This document shows positions 27,383 to 36,113 of a DNA stretch of 64,000 bases, one piece after another. The translations under genes were made by a program, and so were the position numbers. The notes beneath the pieces are model-generated. The model did not search any database. It was not told where the DNA came from and saw nothing but the letters and a program-made list of their open reading frames with translations. Location: NCBI GenBank assembly GCA_964390465.1, contig CAYMIJ010000003.1, positions 62,001-126,000 on the forward strand. The letters run 5' to 3'. The DNA comes from JADZAI01 sp964390465. GTDB lineage: Bacteria; Pseudomonadota; Alphaproteobacteria; Micropepsales; Micropepsaceae. How positions within the stretch are numbered: position 1 is the first letter of the stretch; every line of letters begins with the position of its first letter.

Positions 27383-28429
27383 ATGTCCCGTGAGTCTGCC
27401 TGGGGCTTTCTGCGTCGATTGATCAGAGGTCGTGTGCCGCTGTCCGACGGTAGTGCGGCCACCCCTCAGCATGAGGCCGATGAGATCGCCCGACTTAAAC
27501 ACGACCTGCACATCGCCAGTCTCAATATCAAGACTTTCGGCTATGAACTCGCGGCGCGTGCAGTAGGGCAGATGGATTCAACGCCTCCGACAGCGCCCAT
27601 CCATGTCGGCCTGACCTCCCAGCCCACCCGCCAGGCTGATATCGAATCTGATTGGGCGCGCTATTGGCTGGGAAGGCTCGGCTGGGCGCCCATTTATCAC
27701 CGCAAGCTCTGGGAGCTGAGCTTTGTCCTGCAGGTGCTTTTCGAGAATGGCATGCTGGAATCCGGCAGGCGTGGTCTCGGTTTCGCGGTGGGGACAGAAC
27801 CCGTTGCGTCACTCCTTGCATCCTATGGCGTGCACGTCACGCTGACCGATATCAGTGAACAGGAAGCAAGGCGGAAGGGTTGGGTTCATACCGGCCAGCA
27901 CATGGCCTCTCTGGAACAGGTCCGTGTGCCGCATCTGATATCGGCGGAGGCTTTCGCTCAAAACGCCAGCCTGCGCACTGTTGATATGAATGCGATCCCA
28001 TATGACCTGCGCGATTTCGATTTCTGCTGGTCGATCTGCGCCGTCGAACATCTCGGCTCGATCAGTCATGGCCTCGATTTCCTTGAAAACTGCCTGGAGA
28101 CACTAAAGCCCGGCGGTGTCTCGGTGCATACAACCGAGTACAACTTTTTCAGCGATACAGAAACGCTGGAAAGCGGCCCGACGGTTCTGTTTCTACGCCG
28201 TCACCTTGAAGAGATTGCTGCACGGCTTCGCGCCAAAGGTCACCATGTGGCGGAGCTCGATTTCGATACAGGCGGCGGGCCGATCGACACCTATATCGAC
28301 TTGCCGCCATATCCCAGCGATATCCCGGCGCATCTGAGCACATGGAACAAACAGGTGCCGCACCTCAAGCTGGCCTTGGGTGGATATGCGTCAACCTGCT
28401 TTGGCCTGATTGTCCGCAAAGCAGCCTGA
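27383..28429 (+). CDS. SAM-dependent methyltransferase-like protein
   Basis: 348 residues. A Rossmann-like methyltransferase core is visible: a degenerate motif I in RRGLGFAVGTEPVASLLASY, the acidic post-I residue in VTLTDISEQEA, and a motif-IV/V region DFCWSICAVEHLGSI followed by LKPGGVSVHTTEYNF. The N-terminal ~110 residues are helical and not assigned. The gene starts immediately after the MerR stop, so it may share that transcript. The convergent neighbour is also uncharacterised. Methylation of a surface glycan or small molecule is a guess from family behaviour. Confidence 0.7.
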   Translation: MSRESAWGFLRRLIRGRVPLSDGSAATPQHEADEIARLKHDLHIASLNIKTFGYELAARAVGQMDSTPPTAPIHVGLTSQPTRQADIESDWARYWLGRLGWAPIYHRKLWELSFVLQVLFENGMLESGRRGLGFAVGTEPVASLLASYGVHVTLTDISEQEARRKGWVHTGQHMASLEQVRVPHLISAEAFAQNASLRTVDMNAIPYDLRDFDFCWSICAVEHLGSISHGLDFLENCLETLKPGGVSVHTTEYNFFSDTETLESGPTVLFLRRHLEEIAARLRAKGHHVAELDFDTGGGPIDTYIDLPPYPSDIPAHLSTWNKQVPHLKLALGGYASTCFGLIVRKAA

Positions 28430-28432
28430 CGC

Positions 28433-29389
28433 TCAGATCAGGGGGCCAAGATATTTCAGGGACGCGCCGGTAAAGCCGAGTGTTCCGTCAATCGCTCCTT
28501 CTGATGACTGGACACGCAGTTGTACATTGTCACCGATCTTCCGATGTGACCAGATAAAGGACACCGTATAACGGCCACCTTCTGCAACGCTGAAGGGCGC
28601 CTCACATTCTGTCTCCAGTTCAGCGAGCATCACGATATTCAAAGGCGTGTCAAAAAGATGCGGGTGCAGATCGAGGTCTAGTGTGACCTCCCACCGGCCA
28701 GCCGGCACGTGGAAGAACGGCCCGTAATATAAAATCCGCGCGCCGCCCGTCAGGTCGACCACGGGTGGTGGCGCAATGGTCAGATCCGGTCCGTGATAAA
28801 AAACAGGAAGCTCCCAACCCACATCGCGCATCACGCCGTCCGTCAGACAATGCAGCAAAGGCTGGAGCGCGCAGCGTGCGGCTTTGGCCATAGTTGGAGA
28901 GAGCCGGTTGGAGCTGGCCGAGGTGGCAGTCCGTGGCATATGCGGAGCGCGCGGCGCAGGCAGGCCGAGATGCCGCGCGACCGCTTGAGCGGCCCCTCCA
29001 ATGCCCGCCTGATGCTCGTGCGAGATCACCAGCGTGTGGCTGGTCTTCATCCACAGGAACGCCGCCAGATTGGTGCTCAGCATGTGCATCGCTGTGCGCG
29101 CCGTCCAGCGCGCATCGGCAGCAAGCATATGTTCCAGAATGCCGACAACGTCGTCGGTGAATATCACCCCGCGCATACCGCTGGATGCCAGCGCGCGGGC
29201 GAGTGACACCGACGGCTGATTGATCAGATATAAAGTGGCGCGTGGCGCAGAAACGGGAAGTACCGCATCTCCGTTCAGGGCCACGCATACCGCTTCATGT
29301 CCGGCCTCGCGCAGCAGCGCCTGACACAGCTCAATGCCCTGCTGCCCAAACGCGCCGCCCATCGAGAGGGCGAACCACACCTGGCTCAT
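28433..29389 (-). CDS. Hypothetical two-domain protein
   Basis: 318 residues, function unknown to me. The N-terminal ~200 residues alternate strands and helices like a Rossmann or glycosyltransferase-B half-domain (QVWFALSMGGAFGQQGIELC, then HTLVISHEHQAGIGG). The C-terminal ~105 residues, from ARILYYGPFFHVPAGRWEVT, resemble a beta-sandwich carbohydrate-binding-like module. There is no signal peptide. It converges with the methyltransferase-like gene and lies 3 bases downstream of rnr on the same strand. A role in surface polysaccharide work is only an inference from the C-terminal module. Confidence 0.6.
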   Translation of the reverse strand: MSQVWFALSMGGAFGQQGIELCQALLREAGHEAVCVALNGDAVLPVSAPRATLYLINQPSVSLARALASSGMRGVIFTDDVVGILEHMLAADARWTARTAMHMLSTNLAAFLWMKTSHTLVISHEHQAGIGGAAQAVARHLGLPAPRAPHMPRTATSASSNRLSPTMAKAARCALQPLLHCLTDGVMRDVGWELPVFYHGPDLTIAPPPVVDLTGGARILYYGPFFHVPAGRWEVTLDLDLHPHLFDTPLNIVMLAELETECEAPFSVAEGGRYTVSFIWSHRKIGDNVQLRVQSSEGAIDGTLGFTGASLKYLGPLI

Positions 29390-29392
29390 GAA

Positions 29393-31489
29393 TCACCGCC
29401 GTCTTTTAGCACGGCGCTTTTCACGCGCCTGTTTCGGCGGTCCATGCCGTTTGCCTTTGTGCGGTGAGGGGGCATGGCCGTTACGCTTTCCCTTCCTCGC
29501 GCCACTGGTGGTGAGAGGCCGCATTGGCTCGTGATCCTCAATCTGGAAGCGCAACCCGCCGGTCAAAGGTGCGGCCTCCATCAGTTTCACTTTAACAGGA
29601 TCGCCGAGACTATAGGCATCGCCGCTGCGCTGCCCGATCAAGGCATGACGGGTTTCATCATGGCGGAAGAATTCGGTGCCCAGTGAACGGATCGGCACCA
29701 GACCGTCAGCCCCGGTCTCATTCAGACGGACAAACAGGCCGAAAGCCGTCACGCCTGATATCCGTCCGTCCAGAATGAGACCGATACGATCTGACATGAA
29801 GGCCGCGAGGTAGCGGTCAACTGCTTCACGCTCAGCGGCCATCGACCGGCGTTCATGCCCTGAGATCATTTCTCCAGTCTGGGGAAGATGCGCGATCTCG
29901 CCATCTGTCAGGCCGTCCTTGCCTAGCCCTAATGCGCAGATCAGCCCGCGATGCACCACCAGATCGGCATAACGCCTGATGGGCGAAGTGAAGTGCGCAT
30001 ATTTCGGCAGGTTCAGCCCGAAATGGCCGATATTGTCAGGACTGTAGAGTGCCTGTGCCTGAGATCGCAGAACGACCTCGTTGATCAATGGCGCGAACGC
30101 ACTGTCCTTCTGGGATTTCAGGAAACGATTGAAGATCGCAGGCTGAATCTTCTGCCCCATCGAAAGTGGAATATCCAGCGTGTCGAGAAACCCCGCGAGT
30201 GCTTCAACCTTTTCACGCGAAGGCTCGTCATGCACGCGGTAAAGAGTCGGGATGCGGTGCTGCTCAAGGGTTTCGGCTGCGGCGACATTCGCCTGAATCA
30301 TCATTTCTTCAATCAGCTGCATCGAAGATATGGTCTGCCGCATCTCAATAGAGGCAACCTTACCGTCCACCACCCGCACGCGCCGTTCCGGCACATTGAG
30401 ATCCAGAGGTTCGCGGGCATCACGCCCGCGCTTCATCACCTCATAGGCGGCATAAAGCGGCTTGATGATGGTTTCCAGAATGGGTGCTGTCTTCTCGTCC
30501 GTCCGTCCCTCAATGGCATTCTGGGCCTGAGAATAGGTCAACCGCGCCGCGGATTTCATCAGCCCACGGACGAAAACATGCTTCGTTTTCTTCCCGTGCT
30601 GGTTGAAGTGCATGCGCACCGCCAGGCAGGCGCGGTTGACGCCCTCACGCAGCGAGCAGAGATCGGCCGACAAAGCCTCAGGCAGCATCGGCGCAACGCG
30701 GTCGGGAAAGTAGGTTGAATTGCCCCTTGCCAAAGCCTCGCGGTCAAGCGCCGACCCTGACGTCACATAGGCAGCCACATCGGCGATGGCGACCGTGACG
30801 ATCCAGCCGCCCGGCACATGCGGATCAGGCTCGGCATGAACGGCATCGTCATGATCGCGCGCATCATCCGGGTCGATGGTGACAAGCGGCAATTTGCGTA
30901 AGTCTGTGCGGCCTTTGAGGGTAGGCGGTTTAGCTGCCTCAGCTTCCGCAATCGCCTCGGTGCCAAACCCATCAGGGATCCCATGCGTGTAAATGGAAAT
31001 CAGGCTGATCGAACCGGGCGCATCCAGTGCGCCAACGCTTTCGATGATCTTGGCCTTTGGCAAACCATCGGCGCGTCCGGGCAGTGGTGTTGCGACGACC
31101 AGATCACCAATGGCAGCGCTGCCTTCATCACCCCGCCCCACCACGAAACTGAGCCGCGATTTCTTGTCTGCTGGCACGATCATGCCGCGCCCGCGTTCGC
31201 GTTGATACTGTCCAATAATCCGTTGGGTGGGCTGATCCAGTTTCTTGACGATCCGCGCGAGTGCGCCATCAGCGACAAACTGGATGCGGCCCAGAAAGCG
31301 GTCGCCGACACCAAGCGCTGGGCCTGCGTATTTGCCCGGCAACACGAGAATCCGGGGGGGCTCGTCTGGCCCATCCCATTTTACCGGGCGCGCAAGAAAC
31401 TCACCGTCCACATCGCGTCCGACAATGTCGAGCACGGCAGTTGCGGGCAGTGTTAGGCGTGGCCGGCTGGCCTTTTGGAATCTGGGCAT
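29393..31489 (-). CDS. rnr: Ribonuclease R (short form lacking the N-terminal HTH)
   Basis: 3'-5' exoribonuclease of the RNB family, able to degrade structured RNA and to work with tmRNA. 698 residues. After a cold-shock/OB region comes the RNB domain with catalytic Asp residues in TIDPDDARDHDDAV and the signature YAHFTSPIRRYADLVVHR. A C-terminal S1 domain (about 590-670, ILDGRISGVTAFGLFV) and a Lys/Arg-rich tail follow. Typical family members begin with a ~70-residue helix-turn-helix domain that is missing here: the frame opens 14 codons before the ATG, at the stop of the upstream glycosylase gene. No ribosome-binding site precedes the ATG, so translation may be coupled. Confidence 0.93.
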   Translation of the reverse strand: MPRFQKASRPRLTLPATAVLDIVGRDVDGEFLARPVKWDGPDEPPRILVLPGKYAGPALGVGDRFLGRIQFVADGALARIVKKLDQPTQRIIGQYQRERGRGMIVPADKKSRLSFVVGRGDEGSAAIGDLVVATPLPGRADGLPKAKIIESVGALDAPGSISLISIYTHGIPDGFGTEAIAEAEAAKPPTLKGRTDLRKLPLVTIDPDDARDHDDAVHAEPDPHVPGGWIVTVAIADVAAYVTSGSALDREALARGNSTYFPDRVAPMLPEALSADLCSLREGVNRACLAVRMHFNQHGKKTKHVFVRGLMKSAARLTYSQAQNAIEGRTDEKTAPILETIIKPLYAAYEVMKRGRDAREPLDLNVPERRVRVVDGKVASIEMRQTISSMQLIEEMMIQANVAAAETLEQHRIPTLYRVHDEPSREKVEALAGFLDTLDIPLSMGQKIQPAIFNRFLKSQKDSAFAPLINEVVLRSQAQALYSPDNIGHFGLNLPKYAHFTSPIRRYADLVVHRGLICALGLGKDGLTDGEIAHLPQTGEMISGHERRSMAAEREAVDRYLAAFMSDRIGLILDGRISGVTAFGLFVRLNETGADGLVPIRSLGTEFFRHDETRHALIGQRSGDAYSLGDPVKVKLMEAAPLTGGLRFQIEDHEPMRPLTTSGARKGKRNGHAPSPHKGKRHGPPKQAREKRRAKRRR

Positions 31490-31531
31490 GACTGTCAGGA
31501 AATCAGCGAACGGCTGTTCTGAAAAGCGAAA

Positions 31532-32170
31532 TTACGATGCAAGATCGTGGGTCACGCGCTCAAAAACAGCACGAAACATCGGTTCGGTCAGAACGCCTGT
31601 GTTCGTATTGTAACGGCTGCAATGATAAGAATCGTAGAGCGTGACGCTCTCCAGCCTGTGGATCGCGCCATGAGAAAATTTGAAGGCTGATTTCTTCTGG
31701 CTGAGCGCGGTCAGCACTGCATTGTGGGCAATCGTTCCCAGCGCAACAATCGCCTGCAAGCGCGGCAGGGATTGAATCCGGGTCTTCAGGAAGCCGTTGC
31801 AGGTCTTGATTTCTGATAGTTCGGGCTTGTTTTGAGGCGGCACGCATCGCACGGCGTTTGAGATCATGGCGCCATTGAGAAAGACCCCGTCATCGACGCG
31901 GGCACCATAGGTGCCAGAGAGCAAACCCGTGTTGGCGAGGGTCGCATAGAGCAGATCCCCCGCATAATCACCGGTAAAGGGTCGGCCCGTGCGGTTGGCA
32001 CCATGTAATCCCGGCGCAAGGCCGACAATAAGCAATCGCGCGTCGGCAGTGCCGAATGAGGGAACAGCGCCGTTGAAATAGGCAGGCAGCGACTTGCGGT
32101 TGGCATCACGGAATGATGCCAACCGTGGACATAACCGGCAGTCTGCCGGTGCTTCTGCAGGAATGCTCAG
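31532..32170 (-). CDS. Uracil-DNA glycosylase, family 5 (UDGb), Fe-S type; non-canonical start
   Basis: Excises uracil and other deaminated bases. Motif 1 is GLAPGLHGANRTGRPFTGD and motif 2 is SYHCSRYNTNTG, both diagnostic of UDGb. Four Cys that would bind a 4Fe-4S cluster are expected: two are in NAVRCVPP and IKTCNGF, and the other pair is ADCRLCPRLASFRDAN, which lies upstream of the first ATG/GTG/TTG (TTG at 32122). The frame containing it is open and its best start is CTG at 32170, which overlaps the NYN gene's TGA as CTGA; ATT at 32164 is an alternative. I extend the gene to 32170 (about 212 residues) because the Cys pair is conserved. Confidence 0.85.
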   Translation of the reverse strand: MSIPAEAPADCRLCPRLASFRDANRKSLPAYFNGAVPSFGTADARLLIVGLAPGLHGANRTGRPFTGDYAGDLLYATLANTGLLSGTYGARVDDGVFLNGAMISNAVRCVPPQNKPELSEIKTCNGFLKTRIQSLPRLQAIVALGTIAHNAVLTALSQKKSAFKFSHGAIHRLESVTLYDSYHCSRYNTNTGVLTEPMFRAVFERVTHDLAS

Positions 32171-32820
32171 AGCAGGTCGTCCAGAGGCGTGGCAGGCGTG
32201 ACGGGGGCAGCCGCCGGGGCCGGGCGGGCAGGGCGGCGTTCGCCATGCTCTGCCTGCCGTGCCTCACGGCGTTCATCGGCCTGCGCACGCGAGCCTGCAT
32301 CACGCTGGATCAGCGTCTGGAGGGTTTGAAGCTCGATGAAATTGTCAGCCTGGCGGCGCAGATCGTCCGACATCATCGGCGGGTTGGATTTCAGCGTGGA
32401 GACAACGCTGACGCGCTTGCCCTTGCGCTGGATCGCTTCGACCAGGCGACGGAAATCGCCATCGCCTGAGAACAGAACAATGTGATCGGCATTGTCAGAC
32501 ATCTCCATGGCGTCCACGGCCAGCTCGATGTCGATCGAGCCCTTGAAGCGGCGACGTCCCATGGCGTCGGTGTATTCGCGGGTCGGCTTCGTCACCATGG
32601 TGAAGCCATTGTAGTCAAGCCAGTCGATCAAGGGGCGCAGGGGTGAATACTCATCGTTCTCCATCAAAGTCGTATAATAAAACGCCCGGATCAGACGCCC
32701 GCGTTTGCCGAACTCTGTGAGCAGGCGCTTATAGTCGATATCAAAACCAAGAGCCTTGGAAGCACCATGCAGATTGGCACCGTCGATGAAGAGCGCGAGG
32801 CGCTCGTTCTGGTAGAACAC
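32167..32820 (-). CDS. NYN domain (LabA/DUF88-like, PIN-type) putative RNase
   Basis: About 217 residues. The NYN fold, a PIN-like nuclease domain, is recognised by ERLALFIDGANLHGASKALG with its catalytic Asp, KGSIDIELAVDAMEM, and HIVLFSGDGDFRRLVEAIQR, which together hold the acidic metal-binding residues. The C-terminal ~50 residues are Ala/Pro/Arg-rich and disordered. Such proteins are thought to process RNA, but the target is unknown. GTG at 32820 is preceded by CGGAG; an ATG at 32868 would add 16 residues. Its stop overlaps the probable CTG start of the uracil-DNA glycosylase. Confidence 0.87.
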   Translation of the reverse strand: MFYQNERLALFIDGANLHGASKALGFDIDYKRLLTEFGKRGRLIRAFYYTTLMENDEYSPLRPLIDWLDYNGFTMVTKPTREYTDAMGRRRFKGSIDIELAVDAMEMSDNADHIVLFSGDGDFRRLVEAIQRKGKRVSVVSTLKSNPPMMSDDLRRQADNFIELQTLQTLIQRDAGSRAQADERREARQAEHGERRPARPAPAAAPVTPATPLDDLL

Positions 32821-32952
32821 GTCTGAAAAACTCCGTAAGCAGCCGTTGAGATGAAGCGACCGTCTCATCTCGGCTGAATGAGCCGTGGCGGACGCTGGTG
32901 AATATCGCGGTGATGTATAACGAGTTGCATATATGAAGGCGAGCCTTAAATC

Positions 32953-33459
32953 ATGATCCTGATTGCGCTTGGCGCCAATCTCCCATCGGCCGTTGGCGCG
33001 CCATGCGAAACGATCAAGACGGCGCTGCTTACGCTTGATGCCAAGATTGCAAATGTGCAGGCGGTGTCGCGTTTGTATCAATCGCCAGCCTGGCCGGATG
33101 CGAAAGACCCTCCATATGTCAATGCGGTTGCTCTCGTGCAAACCGCGAAACCCGCCAATGTCTTGCTGGCGGAACTTCATGAATTGGAGGCGATGTTTGG
33201 CCGTGTTCGAGGGGATAGAAATGCACCACGAACACTTGATCTCGATATCATTGATTATGACGGGACGGTCAGTGAACCGGTCCGATCCCCGGTTTTGCCC
33301 CATCCACGCTGCGCCGAGCGTGCCTTTGTTATGGCCCCGCTCATCGACATTGCCCCCATGTGGCGGCACCCTGTAACCGGCGAGAGCGGAAAATCGTTGT
33401 TAACCAGGCTGTTGGCAGGTGGGGCCGTTGTTCGGCCTTTGCACGACTTGCCGCGCTAG
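32953..33459 (+). CDS. folK: 2-amino-4-hydroxy-6-hydroxymethyldihydropteridine pyrophosphokinase
   Basis: Transfers pyrophosphate from ATP to 6-hydroxymethyl-dihydropterin in folate synthesis. 168 residues. HPPK landmarks: IALGANLPS at the start, YQSPAWPDAKDPPYVNAVA, ELEAMFGRVRGDRNAPRTLDLDII (catalytic Arg and Asp pair) and VLPHPRCAERAFVMAPL. It is divergent from the NYN gene (132 bases between starts) and upstream of rpoZ. No other folate gene is in the window. Confidence 0.95.
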   Translation: MILIALGANLPSAVGAPCETIKTALLTLDAKIANVQAVSRLYQSPAWPDAKDPPYVNAVALVQTAKPANVLLAELHELEAMFGRVRGDRNAPRTLDLDIIDYDGTVSEPVRSPVLPHPRCAERAFVMAPLIDIAPMWRHPVTGESGKSLLTRLLAGGAVVRPLHDLPR

Positions 33460-33527
33460 GGCTTGCCTTCCCTGCCGGGTCTCTGTATCAGGATCGGCTT
33501 CCCCGTGAGTCATGAAGGAGTGCGGCG

Positions 33528-33917
33528 ATGGCACGCGTCACCGTCGAAGATTGTGTCGACAAGGTTCCGAACCGTTTTGAGCTGGTGCTTCTGTCGGCTC
33601 AGCGTGCGCGTGCGCTTGGCGCGGGCGTGCAGATGACCGTTGAGCGTGAAAACGACAAGAACACGGTTGTTGCATTGCGCGAAATCGCCGACGAAACCGT
33701 CACGCCCGACCAGCTCCGGCTTGATATGTACCGCAACCTGCAGCGGCACACGGAAATGGAAGACGTCCCCATCGCTTCGGCCTCCAATGTTGCCGAAGCT
33801 GAGGACAAGCCCGAAGATCTCCAGATTTCGGAAGAAGACTTCTTCAAAGCTGTCACCCAGCAAGCGCCAGAGCGCGAGCCGGAGCCGGAAGATGACAGCT
33901 ACGACGAAGGCATGTAA
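33528..33917 (+). CDS. rpoZ: RNA polymerase omega subunit
   Basis: Small subunit that helps assemble RNA polymerase around beta' and forms part of a ppGpp-binding site. 129 residues. The core is MARVTVEDCVDKVPNRFELVLLSAQRAR and NTVVALREIADETV. The C-terminal ~60 residues are a Glu/Asp-rich extension beyond the compact E. coli protein. It is followed after 54 bases by the bifunctional (p)ppGpp enzyme, the same pairing as rpoZ-spoT elsewhere. Confidence 0.96.
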   Translation: MARVTVEDCVDKVPNRFELVLLSAQRARALGAGVQMTVERENDKNTVVALREIADETVTPDQLRLDMYRNLQRHTEMEDVPIASASNVAEAEDKPEDLQISEEDFFKAVTQQAPEREPEPEDDSYDEGM

Positions 33918-33971
33918 CCGCAGCCGCATGCCTTCCCATCCGGGCCTCACCATCATGTCTGGGGCCCGGCC

Positions 33972-36113
33972 ATGATCCGTCAATACGAGCTTGCCGAGCG
34001 TGTCCATGCCTATGCGCGGGATGCTGACGAGGGTCTGCTCAATCGCGCTTATGTATTTGCAATGAAAGCGCACGGTTCACAGAAGCGCGCTTCGGGTGAC
34101 CCTTATTTTTCACATCCGCTCGAAGTCGCCGGCATCTGCACAGATCTGAAGCTGGACCTTGATACCGTCATCACGGCCCTTCTCCATGACACCATTGAGG
34201 ATACCGACACCACCTATGCCGACATAGAGAGCCAGTTCGGCAAGGATATCGCCAATCTGGTTGATGGCGTCACCAAGCTCTCCAAAATCGAGCTTCAGTC
34301 TGAACGTACGCGCGATGCTGAAAACTTCCGCAAGTTTCTGCTCGCTATGTCAGATGATGTGCGCGTTCTGCTCGTCAAGCTGGCGGACCGGCTGCACAAT
34401 ATGCGCACGCTCTCGCATATTCCCAAGCCCGAGAAGCGTCAGCGCATCGCCCAGGAAACGATGGATATCTATGCGCCGCTCGCGGGCCGCATGGGCATGC
34501 ACCAGTTGCGTGAGGAATTGGAGGATCTGAGTTTTCAGGTTCTGAACACCGATGCGCGTGACTCCATCGTCAAGCGTCAGGAGTTTCTGGCAGCAGAATC
34601 CGGTGGGCGCGTAGCTCGCATCACAACGGCGATCAGTCACATGCTGCTTGAGGCCGGGTTGAACGTTCAGGTGAGCGGTAGGCAGAAGCGCCCCTATTCG
34701 ATTTGGCGTAAAATGCAGGAAAAAAGCATCTCATTCGAACAGCTCTCCGACATCATGGGCTTTCGCGTTGTCACGGAGACATTGCCGGACTGCTACAAGG
34801 CGCTGGGCGTTCTCCATACCAAATGGCGTCTCGTTCCGGGTCGCTTCAAGGACTATATCTCGCTGCGCAAGCCAAATGGCTATCAGTCGCTGCACACCAC
34901 GATTGTCGGGCCGGAAAATGCACGCATCGAGGTTCAGATCCGCACCCGCGAGATGAATGACATCGCTGAGCGTGGGGTGGCATCGCACTGGGCGTACAAG
35001 GACCACGTGGACAACACGGCAGGCGTTGAATCGCCTTATGCCTTTCTCCAGCGGCTCGGAGACATGGCGCGGGAAGGCGAGACCCTCGAAGACGTCATCG
35101 AGAACACCAAGATGGAGCTGTTCCAGGATCAGGTGTTCTGCTTTACCCCGAAAGGCGACATCATCCCTCTGCCGCGCGGGGCGACGCCCATAGACTTTGC
35201 GTTTGCTGTTCATACCGATGTCGGCAGCCAGTGCGTCGGCGCGAGCATCAATGGCCGCGTGGCGCCTTTGCGGACGCAGCTTGCCAATGGCGATGAAGTT
35301 GAAATCGTGCGCTCCAAAACACAGACGCCGCAGCCTGCCTGGGAGTCCATGGTCACGACGGGTAAGGCCCGCTCGGCAATCCGCCGCCATATCCGCGCTG
35401 TGCATCGCGCTGAACTGATACGGATCGGCCGGCAGATTGCCGAGCGGGCCTTTCACGATGCTGATCAGGAGCTGACAGACAAAGGCGTACAGGAAGCGAT
35501 CAAGCGGCTGAAGTTTCAGAAACCGGATGACCTGTTCGCAGCCATAGGACAGGGGCAGGTCGCGCTGCGCGATGTCGTGGCTGCGGTGTTCCCGGAATCC
35601 ATCGACCAGAAGCGCCCGCGCCGCGCGCGGGGGGCCGGCAAGGCCAGTGGCAGTCTGATTCCGATCCGCGGCCTGACTGCCGGGCTCGCGTATCATCTCG
35701 GCGATTGCTGCCACCCGCTTCCAGGCGACCGCATCGTCGGTGTTGTTGAGCCGGGGCAGGGTGTGGTCGTCCACACCATTGATTGCGATGTGCTCGCCTC
35801 ATCGCAACACGAGGTCGATACCTGGCTTGATCTGCGCTGGGAGAGTTTTGCCAGCGAGCATCAGGACTCGGTGGCCCGACTGAAGGTTGATATCAAGAAC
35901 GAGCCAGGGTCTCTCGCCACGCTTTGCACCATCATTGCCAAAGCGCAGGGCAACATTTCCAACCTCAAGATCACGGAACGCAGTCCGGCATTTTTCGGAC
36001 TGTTCGTTGACATCGACGTGCGCGATGTCAAACACGTCACCAACATCATGACAGCGCTGCGTGCGTCGCCGGTGATCGCGAACGTTGACAGGGCGCGGGA
36101 GCAAATCACATGA
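33972..36113 (+). CDS. rsh: Bifunctional (p)ppGpp synthetase/hydrolase (RelA/SpoT homologue)
   Basis: Makes and destroys the stringent-response alarmone. 713 residues. The HD hydrolase domain (about 25-180) has YFSHPLEVAGI and LLHDTIEDTD; the synthetase domain has RQKRPYSIWRKMQEK and IMGFRVV. TGS (about 385-445, FTPKGDIIPLPRGATPIDFA) and a C-terminal ACT domain (KNEPGSLATLCTIIAKAQGN) follow. Both catalytic centres look intact, as expected where a single Rsh serves the cell. It overlaps pyrE by 4 bases, so alarmone, nucleotide and cofactor genes are co-transcribed. Confidence 0.96.
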   Translation: MIRQYELAERVHAYARDADEGLLNRAYVFAMKAHGSQKRASGDPYFSHPLEVAGICTDLKLDLDTVITALLHDTIEDTDTTYADIESQFGKDIANLVDGVTKLSKIELQSERTRDAENFRKFLLAMSDDVRVLLVKLADRLHNMRTLSHIPKPEKRQRIAQETMDIYAPLAGRMGMHQLREELEDLSFQVLNTDARDSIVKRQEFLAAESGGRVARITTAISHMLLEAGLNVQVSGRQKRPYSIWRKMQEKSISFEQLSDIMGFRVVTETLPDCYKALGVLHTKWRLVPGRFKDYISLRKPNGYQSLHTTIVGPENARIEVQIRTREMNDIAERGVASHWAYKDHVDNTAGVESPYAFLQRLGDMAREGETLEDVIENTKMELFQDQVFCFTPKGDIIPLPRGATPIDFAFAVHTDVGSQCVGASINGRVAPLRTQLANGDEVEIVRSKTQTPQPAWESMVTTGKARSAIRRHIRAVHRAELIRIGRQIAERAFHDADQELTDKGVQEAIKRLKFQKPDDLFAAIGQGQVALRDVVAAVFPESIDQKRPRRARGAGKASGSLIPIRGLTAGLAYHLGDCCHPLPGDRIVGVVEPGQGVVVHTIDCDVLASSQHEVDTWLDLRWESFASEHQDSVARLKVDIKNEPGSLATLCTIIAKAQGNISNLKITERSPAFFGLFVDIDVRDVKHVTNIMTALRASPVIANVDRAREQIT

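Noticed and set aside
34731..35774. Minus-strand open frame of 347 codons within rsh
   Set aside because: Antisense to the (p)ppGpp synthetase/hydrolase gene; composition is that of a shadow frame and no motif is recognisable.
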